A DNA stretch of 15,336 nucleotides, taken from assembly GCA_004551865.1 (NCBI GenBank), contig SFPR01000061.1, positions 1-15,336 of the forward strand, in the 5' to 3' direction. Shown here piece after piece: positions 5,765 through 12,133 of the stretch. Position 1 is the first letter of the stretch. Each line of letters opens with the position of its first letter. Origin of the DNA: Bacteroidales bacterium (GTDB lineage: Bacteria > Bacteroidota > Bacteroidia > Bacteroidales > P3). A program made the position numbers and the translations under genes. The notes beneath the pieces were generated by a model. That model was not told where the DNA came from, searched no databases, and worked only from the letters and a program-made list of their open reading frames with translations.

Positions 5765-6074
5765 CAAGATGAAAGAACGCGCCAACGCAATGTATCTTCT
5801 CTTGAAACAAGGTGGGTTTTGGACAAAAGAACAACTTGGTGAGCGTTTGGGGATTAAGAACGAACGCACAGTAAGAGATGTTATATCCGCCCTATCAAAA
5901 AGAGTGCCTATCATATCGACTTCCGACAACAAGGGGTATGCACTTGCTATGAGCGAAAAAGACCTTGAATATGTGATACATACTTGGAAAGAACACGACA
6001 GCCGACAACAAGAACTTGAAGAACGCAAAAAACCTTTGATAAAATTCTACGAAAAATATAAAAATAATTGTTGA
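5739..6074 (+). CDS. Winged-helix DNA-binding protein (111 aa)
   Basis: Residues 18-60 read as a winged helix: LLLKQGGFWTKEQLGERLG, then ERTVRDVISALSKRVPIIS, then NKGYALA as the wing. This resembles phage proteins with an HTH_11-like domain that bind DNA or dimerise with replication proteins. A charged coiled-coil C-terminus (DSRQQELEERKKPLIKFYEK) could mediate oligomerisation. Start: ATG at 5739 behind AGGGAG. The stop codon at 6072-6074 lies inside the -35 box of the RNA A promoter, so transcription of RNA A starts immediately after the gene. Confidence 0.75.
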   Translation: MKPQKPITDKMKERANAMYLLLKQGGFWTKEQLGERLGIKNERTVRDVISALSKRVPIISTSDNKGYALAMSEKDLEYVIHTWKEHDSRQQELEERKKPLIKFYEKYKNNC

Positions 6075-6099
6075 CAAACAAAACTCACGGGTGTAATAT
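6071..6099 (+). promoter_or_regulatory. Promoter of structured RNA A
   Basis: TTGACA (6071-6076), a 17-base spacer and TAATAT (6094-6099). The -35 box overlaps the stop codon of the preceding gene. The stretch GTTGACAAACAAA is shared exactly with the recombinase promoter at 14709-14721. Confidence 0.7.
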
Positions 6100-6103
6100 G
6101 TAA

Positions 6104-6240
6104 GAGCAATCAAGAGAAAATGGTTGCTACCTCGTGTTGTTGAGTGGAAACGGCAATGCGATGATAAACTTAATAGCACGAGGAGTTGCCCCGTAACAAT
6201 GCTGTTTTCCACCACGAGCAAAGTTATGGGGCATATTTAT
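6104..6240 (+). ncRNA. Structured RNA A, copy 1 of a two-member RNA family
   Basis: P0: AGCAATC and GGTTGCT flank a short loop just after the start. P1: CCTCGTG (6130-6136) pairs with CACGAGG (6177-6183) around a 40-nt loop. P3: TGCCCCGTAAC (6187-6197) pairs with GTTATGGGGCA (6223-6233), then an AA/AA internal loop, then TGCT (6200-6203) with AGCA (6217-6220), then a 13-nt apical loop. The P1 loop segment GTGGAAA (6144-6150) complements TTTCCAC (6206-6212) in the P3 loop, a 7-bp loop-loop helix. RNA B has the same arrangement with compensating base changes. The 3' strand of P3 is also the only purine-rich sequence before the ATG at 6245, so the RNA may act in cis on that gene, in trans, or both. 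Confidence 0.8.
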
Positions 6241-6244
6241 TACT

Positions 6245-6451
6245 ATGAACTATGATGACTACTTTTTGTCGGTGGACAGTTGCTACTTGCCTGAATTGGG
6301 CGAATGTGAGAAATGCCCTTTTATGAAGAAGTGCAACGGCGGAGAAAAATGCTTAATGCCAAAATCACAACACAAACACCGTGATAGGCGAGCATACTAT
6401 CAACAAAAGAAACTGCAAGCGCAACAACTTGCTTTGGGGGTGAAACTATGA
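6245..6451 (+). CDS. Small cysteine-rich protein after RNA A (68 aa)
   Basis: ATG at 6245 lacks a standard ribosome binding site; the only candidate is GGGG inside the P3 stem of RNA A, about 14 bases upstream, suggesting poor or regulated translation. The product has five Cys in CYLPELGECEKCPFMKKC and GGEKC, enough for a zinc or iron-sulfur site. A basic Gln-rich tail (HKHRDRRAYYQQKKLQAQQ) could bind nucleic acid. The stop overlaps the next start (ATGA). The small ORF after RNA B (10120) also has a Cys cluster including CPYLKEN, compared with CPFMKKC here. No family is recognised. Confidence 0.65.
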   Translation: MNYDDYFLSVDSCYLPELGECEKCPFMKKCNGGEKCLMPKSQHKHRDRRAYYQQKKLQAQQLALGVKL

Positions 6452-6615
6452 GCAATGAAACAGTATATGATGAACTTATGTGCTTTGTGAGATACTTGCG
6501 AAGCCAAGATTGCCCTTTCGGGTGTGTGGTTGACAAAAACGGCACAAAATCACTACTCATTACCGCAGAAGAACTCGGTTATGCAGTTGAACAATATCTA
6601 TGGGAGAAACTATGA
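6448..6615 (+). CDS. Very small hypothetical protein (55 aa)
   Basis: ATG at 6448 overlaps the previous stop by four bases (ATGA) and follows GGGGGTG. Its own TGA overlaps the start of the methyltransferase gene in the same way. The product (MSNETVYDELMCFVRYLRSQ through LGYAVEQYLWEKL) is helical, with three scattered Cys, one in LMCF and two in DCPFGC, that could form a minor metal site. The double overlap is strong evidence of a real, translationally coupled gene. Function unknown; its position makes it a candidate partner or regulator of the methyltransferase. Confidence 0.6.
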   Translation: MSNETVYDELMCFVRYLRSQDCPFGCVVDKNGTKSLLITAEELGYAVEQYLWEKL

Positions 6616-7633
6616 CACAAATATCACTTTTTGACGGCGATACACCGTTGAAAATCACAAAGCCGATACGATTGATTGAACTGTTTGCAGGATATGGTAG
6701 TCAATCACTTGCGTTGAAGTATCTGAAAGTGCCGTTTGAGCATTGGAAGATATGCGAGTGGGCGGTGAAATCGATACAAGCGTATAAAGACTTGCACTTT
6801 GGAGATGACACTTGCGACTATTCAAAAGCATATTCGGTAGACGAACTCATCGAGATGTTGCTTGCAAATGGCATATCTGCTGACTACAACGCACCGATGA
6901 CAAGAGAGCAAATCAAGAGAATGGGTGAGCAAAAGATACGCACAGTGTATAACAGCATCATTGCGACCAACAACCTTGTGAGTGTCTGCAATACAACGGC
7001 AAACGACCTTGAAATAACCGACACGGACAAATATACATATATAATGACATATTCTTTTCCTTGTCAGGATTTGAGCAAGGCTGGCAACGGTGCAGGAATG
7101 GCAAAAGGTAGCGGAACACGAAGTGGTTTGTTGTGGGAAGTAGAGAGAATACTTGATGAGTGCAACGGTAATCTCCCGTTGATGAGTGCAACGGTAATCT
7201 CCCGCAAATACTTCTTATGGAAAATGTCCCCGATGTTATCGGCGCAAACAACGTCAAACACTTTGCACAATGGGTTAAGAAACTCGAACAACTTGGTTAT
7301 ACAAGCAAATGGCAATGTTTGAACGCAAAGGACTACGGTGTGCCACAAAATCGTGACAGGTGCTTTATGGTGTCTTGGCTTGGCAATCACTACTATGACT
7401 TCCCAACACCGATAAAACTCGAAAAACGGCTCAAAGATGTTCTCGAAACAAATGTCGATGAAAAGTATTACTTATCTTCCGATATAATCAAGTATTTTGA
7501 GAAACACACACAAGAGAGCATAGAAAAAGGCAATGGTTTTCGTTTTGCACCCACAGACGGTGATGTTGTTGGAAAAGCAATAACCACAAGAGCGGGGGGG
7601 CGAATGGACGATAACTTTATAAAGGAGAAATAA
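6612..7633 (+). pseudogene. C5 cytosine DNA methyltransferase, N-terminal part, frameshifted by a tandem duplication
   Basis: Start: ATG at 6612 behind GGGAG, overlapping the upstream stop. Conserved motifs are in order: motif I LFAGYGSQSLAL (24-35), motif IV SFPCQDLS with catalytic Cys 151, then in another frame motif VI ENVPD (from 7220) and motif VIII GVPQNRDRCF. The frame switches inside an exact 26-bp tandem duplication (7153-7204). As sequenced, translation runs into a nonsense tail ending at 7322. Deleting one 26-bp copy gives a continuous reading (ECNGNLPQILLMENVPD) up to the TAA at 7631-7633. The end, ITTRAGGRMDDNFIKEK, is the start of the target-recognition region. The enzyme would methylate cytosine C5 in phage DNA for protection. 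Off-state phase variation or simple decay are both possible. Confidence 0.85.
7153..7204. repeat. Exact 26-bp tandem duplication inside the methyltransferase gene
   Basis: Two identical 26-base units abut, at 7153-7178 and 7179-7204, each starting TTGATGAGTG and ending ATCTCCCG. The unit is not a multiple of three, so the second copy shifts the frame. Loss of one copy would restore the methyltransferase frame exactly. Confidence 0.95.
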
Positions 7634-7759
7634 ATGAGCGACAAAGTTTTAGTGCGACTTTGACACGGATATTACAATGGAGGAATAACACCATTGCCGA
7701 ATGTTTGTCCCACCATAGATGCGCACATTGACTGTTGGCACATTTTAATAGGAGAAAAG
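7634..7759 (+). pseudogene. Interrupted target-recognition segment of the C5 methyltransferase
   Basis: After the TAA at 7633 a new ribosome binding site and ATG (AAAGGAGAAATAAATG) open a nine-codon ORF (MSDKVLVRL) that ends in TGA at 7661-7663. The same frame then continues without a stop (HGYYNGGITPLPNVCPTIDA, HIDCWHILIGEK) into the ORF at 7760. The content matches a methyltransferase recognition-domain module (a PTI-type repeat). One nonsense base change, for example CGA to TGA, would explain the second stop. The TAA with adjacent ribosome binding site may be an ancestral split point. Confidence 0.55.
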
Positions 7760-8176
7760 ATGAATAATACAACAATTCTTGCAGTTGACGGCTTTAATCA
7801 ATCAATCCGAGCCGACCAAACTTGCTTTGGAACTATAACAAGAAATGCTGGTGCAGACCTTAAAAGGAATGGGCAGGGCATTATTGAAATAGTCGGCGAG
7901 CCACTTGCACTTGATGAGCAAAACGGATATATAAGGCAAGACGGAACTGTTGGCACGTTAACAACTGACGGGAGTAGTCCAAAACACAACAATAGAGTGG
8001 TTGAAAACTATCGCATACGCAAACTAACACCGAAAGAGTGCGGACGGCTTATGGGTGTGCGTGACGATGACATAGACAAGATGTCGGTCAATCAAAGCAA
8101 CTCATCACTGTACCACTGTTTTGGCGACAGTATTGTGGTCGATGTGCTTATGGCAATATTCAAACAAATGTTATAA
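7760..8176 (+). CDS. C-terminal part of the C5 methyltransferase (motifs IX-X)
   Basis: ATG at 7760 has its own ribosome binding site, AGGAG (7750-7754), five bases upstream, so this 138-residue part can be translated alone. It carries two more recognition-domain modules, the FGTITRNAGADLKRNGQ type and the VGTLTTDGSSPKHNNRVVE type, then motif IX (YRIRKLTPKECGRLMG) and motif X (HCFGDSIVVDVLMAIF; usually GNSV or GNAV). Split C5 methyltransferases working as two chains are known (AquI type), so a functional two-chain enzyme is possible if the N-terminal frame is restored. Equally, this may be the tail of a decayed gene. It is in the same frame as the restored N-terminal part. Confidence 0.7.
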   Translation: MNNTTILAVDGFNQSIRADQTCFGTITRNAGADLKRNGQGIIEIVGEPLALDEQNGYIRQDGTVGTLTTDGSSPKHNNRVVENYRIRKLTPKECGRLMGVRDDDIDKMSVNQSNSSLYHCFGDSIVVDVLMAIFKQML

Positions 8177-8189
8177 AAGGAGAACCATT

Positions 8190-8468
8190 ATGATTTACGG
8201 ACGAGAGAAAGCAAAAGTGCCTGTAAAGGCGATAACCACACCGATAATGCCCGAAGTTGGAATGGAAGATGACGGGAAATGGGAGTATGTGAATAAAACA
8301 GTTGTCGATTGGATAAAAGAGCAAGACAAGCGTACGGAAGAACACATATTCAAGGAAATAGCCGATTGGGCAAAGGAACACAACATCGGCACGGTGTACT
8401 TGATAGACGAAGAATTTGTCAAGACTGCACTACTCAACGAGATTGAAAGGAGAAATAAAGAATGTTAA
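8190..8468 (+). CDS. Hypothetical protein (92 aa)
   Basis: ATG at 8190 is seven bases after AAAGGAG; the frame is open further upstream, but only inside the methyltransferase gene. The N-terminus is Pro/Val-rich and basic (REKAKVPVKAITTPIMPEVG), followed by an amphipathic helix (VDWIKEQDKRTEEHIFKEIA) and a C-terminal IDEEFVKTALLNEIERRNKE resembling the ends of many small Firmicutes phage proteins of unknown role. It overlaps the next gene by seven bases. No catalytic motif or metal site. Confidence 0.7.
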   Translation: MIYGREKAKVPVKAITTPIMPEVGMEDDGKWEYVNKTVVDWIKEQDKRTEEHIFKEIADWAKEHNIGTVYLIDEEFVKTALLNEIERRNKEC

Positions 8469-8680
8469 AATTTTATATGAAAGACGGGGTTACACTTAAA
8501 AGTAGTGACAAATACACTTTGGAACGCTTTTTTGGGAAAGCCTTTGAGCATTTCAAAGATACCTACGATACCGTTATGTTCTCAAACCAACCTTTGTTTG
8601 CGTATATTGATGACATTTCTGGTAAAAAGGTTTTCATCAATATGGACAATGTACTTTATATAGAGGAGGTATCACTATGA
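8462..8680 (+). CDS. Small hypothetical protein, family shared with 13910-14110 (72 aa)
   Basis: ATG at 8462 follows GAAAGGAGAAATAAAGA. The product ends VFINMDNVLYIEEVSL. The gene at 13910 ends IIMNANNILFVEEL, and both begin with a strand containing a DG turn (MKDGVTL, VTFVDGSF). I infer a shared small beta-rich fold used twice in this phage. No function is known. The last four bases overlap the next gene, whose ribosome binding site GAGGAGGT lies inside this ORF. Confidence 0.7.
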   Translation: MLKFYMKDGVTLKSSDKYTLERFFGKAFEHFKDTYDTVMFSNQPLFAYIDDISGKKVFINMDNVLYIEEVSL

Positions 8681-8976
8681 AATTTAGAATAACGGCAACT
8701 TCGTGTGATTTGAGATATGATGTTGGTGAGCATACGAAATATATGACAAGAGATTATGGTTTTTTGAAAGGCAAGGTGAACTATGAACAAACAAAAAGCC
8801 ATATATTGCCTGAAACCACGATTGACATAAAAGACCTTGATGAACTTATCCAACTTGTAAACTCATTGAATGGTAGAGAAATTATTATTTATAAGAACTA
8901 CTACTATGATGATATGAATAATAAAGTGTATGATGACAAGTACACGATTGAAATCTATGACGATTATAGGGAGTGA
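8677..8976 (+). CDS. Hypothetical acidic, tyrosine-rich protein (99 aa)
   Basis: ATG at 8677 is behind a strong GAGGAGGT. The product is a mixed alpha/beta chain with a tyrosine- and Asp-rich second half (YKNYYYDDMNNKVYDDKYTI) and no motif I recognise. Acidic low-complexity small proteins in phage early regions sometimes mimic DNA or bind host factors, but this is only a possibility. It sits in one operon with the PP-loop ATPase gene four bases further on. Confidence 0.65.
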   Translation: MKFRITATSCDLRYDVGEHTKYMTRDYGFLKGKVNYEQTKSHILPETTIDIKDLDELIQLVNSLNGREIIIYKNYYYDDMNNKVYDDKYTIEIYDDYRE

Positions 8977-8979
8977 ATT

Positions 8980-9936
8980 ATGAGCCTTATAGAATATACG
9001 ATTGACGGAAAAGTCAATAAAGTCGAGTTAGCACTAAAACGCATACAACTTGGTGCATTGTCCCCAGAGCCGTTTTATGTGTGCTATTCGGGCGGTAAGG
9101 ATAGTAAAGTGTTGCGCAGACTTATGGAAATGAGTAATACAAACTATGAGTTACATTACAATATGACAACCGTCGACCACCCAAGCGTTGTCCGTGAGAT
9201 TTTAGACGATAAAGGCATTATTGTCGATAAACAACGATATAATGACGGCAAGCAAAAGACGATGTGGAACTTAATTGTAAAAAAGAAAATGCCACCGACA
9301 CGCCTATGCAGATATTGTTGTGCCGAACTAAAAGAGGGTGGTGGCAAGGGAAGAATATGTATAACAGGTGTGCGTAAAGCCGAAAGTGTCAACCGAAAAC
9401 TCAATGGCGGTGAAGTCAAAATCATCAATGGTGTAAAAGCACAAAAGACGATGATTGAGAATAAAATCGAGGGAAACTTTGACTTAACACCAAAAGGTGG
9501 TATAGTTATGAACCTTGATAACAACGAAAATCGTAGGCTTGTTGAGCAATGCTATCGAACCAACAAAACCATTATAAATCCGATTATTGATTGGACGGAC
9601 GAAGATATATGGGAGTTTTCAAAAGTCGAGAATATCCAACAAAGCGGACTTTACAAGCAATGCGGTGGGAGATATAACCGTCTTGGGTGCATAGGTTGTC
9701 CTATGGCAAGTCTTGAAGAAAAGTTGTTAGAGTTTGCAGAATACCCGAAAATCAAGCAAGCATACATAAATGCGTTTGATAGAATGGTAAAAAACTATGG
9801 AGTAAAAAGCACAAAATATGACTGGTATGACGGACAAGCGGTCTTTGATTGGTGGCTTTATGGGGATAAAAACACAACCGATGACAACCAACTCTCAATG
9901 CAAGAACTTATCGATAACCTGCAAGTCGATGAGTAA
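8980..9936 (+). CDS. PAPS-reductase/DndC-like PP-loop ATPase
   Basis: The 318-residue protein has the PP-loop SGGKDS at 37-42 that binds ATP in the PAPS-reductase/adenine-nucleotide-hydrolase superfamily. Then come a Cys set in RLCRYCCAEL (C110, C113, C114), GRICITGVRKAES (123-135), INPIIDWTDEDIWEF (199-213) and GCIGCP (C237, C240). The four-Cys arrangement resembles DndC, the iron-sulfur PP-loop enzyme of DNA phosphorothioation. Phages often carry a stand-alone homolog whose product is unknown. No other dnd genes are visible here, so either host partners or a different adenylation reaction must be assumed. Start: ATG at 8980 behind AGGGAG. It is the last gene before the RNA B promoter. Confidence 0.8.
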   Translation: MSLIEYTIDGKVNKVELALKRIQLGALSPEPFYVCYSGGKDSKVLRRLMEMSNTNYELHYNMTTVDHPSVVREILDDKGIIVDKQRYNDGKQKTMWNLIVKKKMPPTRLCRYCCAELKEGGGKGRICITGVRKAESVNRKLNGGEVKIINGVKAQKTMIENKIEGNFDLTPKGGIVMNLDNNENRRLVEQCYRTNKTIINPIIDWTDEDIWEFSKVENIQQSGLYKQCGGRYNRLGCIGCPMASLEEKLLEFAEYPKIKQAYINAFDRMVKNYGVKSTKYDWYDGQAVFDWWLYGDKNTTDDNQLSMQELIDNLQVDE

Positions 9937-9951
9937 AATCACAAAAACCTA

Positions 9952-9983
9952 TTGACACTTGGGAAATAGTGTGATAGTATAAT
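9952..9983 (+). promoter_or_regulatory. Promoter of structured RNA B
   Basis: TTGACA (9952-9957) with either TAGTAT (9975-9980, 17-base spacer) or a perfect TATAAT (9978-9983, 20-base spacer) as -10. Transcription would begin at the foot of P1 of RNA B. Confidence 0.7.
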
Positions 9984-9987
9984 TACA

Positions 9988-10100
9988 AACCTCGTATTAT
10001 TGAGTGGCTACGATAACACGAGAACAACTGAATAGTACGAGGAACTACAACCCTCAATCAAGACTGTTAGCCACATAAAGTCAAGATTGGGGGTTTTAAT
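9988..10100 (+). ncRNA. Structured RNA B, copy 2 of the family
   Basis: P1: CCTCGTA (9990-9996) pairs with TACGAGG (10036-10042). P3: AACCCTCAATC (10049-10059) pairs with GATTGGGGGTT (10085-10095), then AA/AA, then GACT (10062-10065) with AGTC (10079-10082), then a 13-nt loop. The P1-loop segment GTGGCTA (10004-10010) complements TAGCCAC (10068-10074) in the P3 loop. Helix lengths, the AA/AA internal loop and the 13-nt apical loop are the same as in RNA A, while many paired bases differ in compensating ways. TTRTTGAGTGG in the P1 loop and CTGTT before the loop strand are conserved. The transcript could end at the T-rich tract after P3 or read into the gene at 10120, which has its own ribosome binding site. 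Confidence 0.8.
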
Positions 10101-10119
10101 TATAATAAGGAGAAAGAGA

Positions 10120-10308
10120 ATGAAAATATTAGTTGATAAAAAGCCAAGATACTATTATGTAGAGAACGATTGCTTATTCGCAAAAAGAACAGGCGAAAAA
10201 ATCGGCGGAAACAATTACTCGTACCTTAATGAATGTATATGTAAGATAAGCGGTCGCACCTGTGAATTACAACTCTATGATGAGTGTCCATACTTAAAGG
10301 AGAATTAA
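10120..10308 (+). CDS. Small cysteine-containing protein after RNA B (62 aa)
   Basis: ATG at 10120 follows AAGGAG. An in-frame upstream start would lie inside RNA B and is rejected. The product has five Cys: one in VENDCLF and four in ECICKISGRTCELQLYDECPYLKEN. The four-Cys cluster could bind zinc or an iron-sulfur centre. The position directly after a structured RNA of the same family as RNA A, which is also followed by a small Cys-rich ORF, suggests a linked RNA-protein pair. No family is recognised. The replication organizer gene starts one base after the stop codon. Confidence 0.7.
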   Translation: MKILVDKKPRYYYVENDCLFAKRTGEKIGGNNYSYLNECICKISGRTCELQLYDECPYLKEN

Positions 10309-10309
10309 A

Positions 10310-11107
10310 ATGCCGAAAAGATTGATAGATACAGAGTTGTGGAACAATGAACAAATAGTCGAAGATTTTACAAGTGATGATAAGTATTTTTGGCTTTACT
10401 TGCTTACTAACCCACACGGAAGTATTTGCGGTGTTATGAAGTATGCGCCTGCAATTATGGGTAGAGATATGGGTTTGCACAAAGATACCATTGAAAACCT
10501 TGTATATAGGTTTGAAAACAATTATAAACTTATAGTTGTTGATAAGGAAACAAAAGAATTGCTTATACTTAATTGGTACAAATGGAATTGGAGTACGAGC
10601 GAGAAACTATTGCAGAGTGTCTTTAACAGCAAAGAAACGATAAAGTCGGAATACATCAAAAACTTGGTTCAAGAACGGATAGATATGGTTTCGGAAAAGA
10701 AACAAGAAGATACCGTATCGATAGGGTATGGATACCCTACTATATCTAATACTAATATAATAGATATATCTGCATTAAGTGTATATAGTAAAATATTAGA
10801 GATGTACAAGAGATGTGGGTATGAGAAAAAAGCAAAAAATCATAAAACAAACACAATAAAGAAACTCACAACTATTTGCAACAATAAAGACAAGAAAAAG
10901 AGATTGCACCCACTTTTAGTGCTAATGGCATACGGTGTGTACTTGGCAGAGTGCAGAGATAGCCACAAAGAGATTGAGTTTGTGAAACAAAGCGACACCT
11001 TTTTGACAAGTATGGTGTATGACTATGCGGAACAAGTTGAGGGTTTTGAAGAAAGAGTTGTGCAAAAATACGGTGAGAATTGGGGAAAATATAGGTTGGT
11101 AGAATAA
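10310..11107 (+). CDS. Phage replication organizer (DnaD/replisome-organizer type)
   Basis: The N-terminus (KRLIDTELWNNEQIVEDFTS, then DDKYFWLYLLTNPHGSICGV) is the familiar start of Firmicutes phage replisome organizer proteins. These have a winged-helix N-domain that binds the phage origin and helps load the replicative helicase, encoded next. The middle (residues about 120-150, KKQEDTVSIGYGYPTISNTN) is low in structure and its DNA is AT-rich with inverted repeats. The C-terminus (KRLHPLLVLMAYGVYLAECR) is helical. ATG at 10310 follows AAAGGAG, and the stop overlaps the helicase start (TAATG). The family assignment is by N-terminal pattern. Confidence 0.75.
   Translation: MPKRLIDTELWNNEQIVEDFTSDDKYFWLYLLTNPHGSICGVMKYAPAIMGRDMGLHKDTIENLVYRFENNYKLIVVDKETKELLILNWYKWNWSTSEKLLQSVFNSKETIKSEYIKNLVQERIDMVSEKKQEDTVSIGYGYPTISNTNIIDISALSVYSKILEMYKRCGYEKKAKNHKTNTIKKLTTICNNKDKKKRLHPLLVLMAYGVYLAECRDSHKEIEFVKQSDTFLTSMVYDYAEQVEGFEERVVQKYGENWGKYRLVE
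10722..10768. other. Candidate replication origin inside the organizer gene
   Basis: TAGGGTAT (10722-10729) and ATACCCTA (10732-10739) form an 18-bp palindrome. TATATCTA (10741-10748) and TAGATATA (10761-10768) form a second inverted repeat, followed by very AT-rich sequence to about 10800. Phage replication organizer genes often contain their own origin. No iterated direct repeats are seen, so this is a hypothesis. Confidence 0.35.
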
Positions 11108-12117
11108 TGGAGAAGTATTACAACATAAAAGATGTGCCTTATGAGCGAAAGAGTATTGAGAGAATACTAACAGGCTTTACGGACTTGGACTATGACATTA
11201 AGGGATTGGAAGTCGGTGTGACTTTGTTAGTTGCAAACACAAACAGTGGTAAGAGTACATTTTGTCAAGGGATATTGGCTCGTGCCGTAGAGCAAGGATA
11301 TAAAGTTTGGACATTCGCAGGTGAGCATACTGCACAAAGTTTCTTACAGTTGATATATCACCAAAACTCACAAAAGAAAGATTATCAACCTATCGGATAT
11401 AGAAACTACAAGGGCGAAGAAACAAACATTGTAGATTGGTATGTGACGGAAGAACGAGAAAAGAAGATACGACAAAGGTTTGACAACAACATATTCATTT
11501 ATAGCAATAAGCAACCGAGAGATATTGATACAATGCTCGACAGTATGACTGCTTGTTATAAGGAACAAGGAGCACGCTTTTTCTTGATAGACAACCTTAT
11601 CTCAATCGACAACATATCAAGTAACGTCTTTGCCGAACAAACTGCGATAACCGAGAAAATCCGCACATTCGCACTTAACAACAAGGTGATTGTGCTATTA
11701 GTAGCGCACCAAAGGAAAATTGCCGAGCGTGGATTTAGAATTGATATACAAGATGTTGCAGGCTCACAAAATATCTCTAACAAGGCTTACAACGTGTTGG
11801 CACAGTATCGTATCGATATGCTATCACCCGACAACAAAGAGTACGACCGTTTCAAACAAGACCTTGCAAAAAACGGCTTTGATATAAATAAGTGTGATAA
11901 TGTTATAGAAGTATTAAAGACAAAGGGCAATAAGAACGGACTTGTAGGCTTGAAATACGATGCCGAAACAAAGACTTACAAGCAAGCCGAAAAGATAACA
12001 CAGACCGAAGCCGATAAAATCTTTCATCAAGTAGAAAAGCAAAAGAGCGTGTTTGATGATATGGTGGATATTGGTGAAGTAGAAGATGACTATCTCAATG
12101 GAGATTTACCTTTCTAA
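11107..12117 (+). CDS. DnaB-like replicative helicase (RecA-fold domain only)
   Basis: The 336-residue protein has Walker A ANTNSGKST (43-51), Walker B RFFLIDN (157-163) after a DnaB-like spacing, and HQRK (201-204) with DVAGSQNISNKA (216-227), matching the C-terminal ATPase domain of DnaB/gp4-type helicases. The N-terminal DnaB domain is missing, as in several phage helicases. It would unwind the fork after loading by the organizer encoded upstream, to which it is coupled by TAATG. The C-terminus, VEDDYLNGDLPF, ends like an SSB tip, suggesting a shared docking site with SSB partners, or chance. Confidence 0.85.
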   Translation: MEKYYNIKDVPYERKSIERILTGFTDLDYDIKGLEVGVTLLVANTNSGKSTFCQGILARAVEQGYKVWTFAGEHTAQSFLQLIYHQNSQKKDYQPIGYRNYKGEETNIVDWYVTEEREKKIRQRFDNNIFIYSNKQPRDIDTMLDSMTACYKEQGARFFLIDNLISIDNISSNVFAEQTAITEKIRTFALNNKVIVLLVAHQRKIAERGFRIDIQDVAGSQNISNKAYNVLAQYRIDMLSPDNKEYDRFKQDLAKNGFDINKCDNVIEVLKTKGNKNGLVGLKYDAETKTYKQAEKITQTEADKIFHQVEKQKSVFDDMVDIGEVEDDYLNGDLPF

Positions 12118-12133
12118 AAGGAGAAATATAATT

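Noticed and set aside
7661..7663. TGA read as an amino acid in the methyltransferase
   Set aside because: TGA ends many clear genes here (for example at 1562, 6451 and 8976), so it is not recoded. A nonsense change is simpler.
10054..10059. Extra pairing of ATTGAG in the RNA B P1 loop with CTCAAT in P3
   Set aside because: RNA A has no equivalent complementarity and the CTCAAT is already used in the 11-bp P3 helix.
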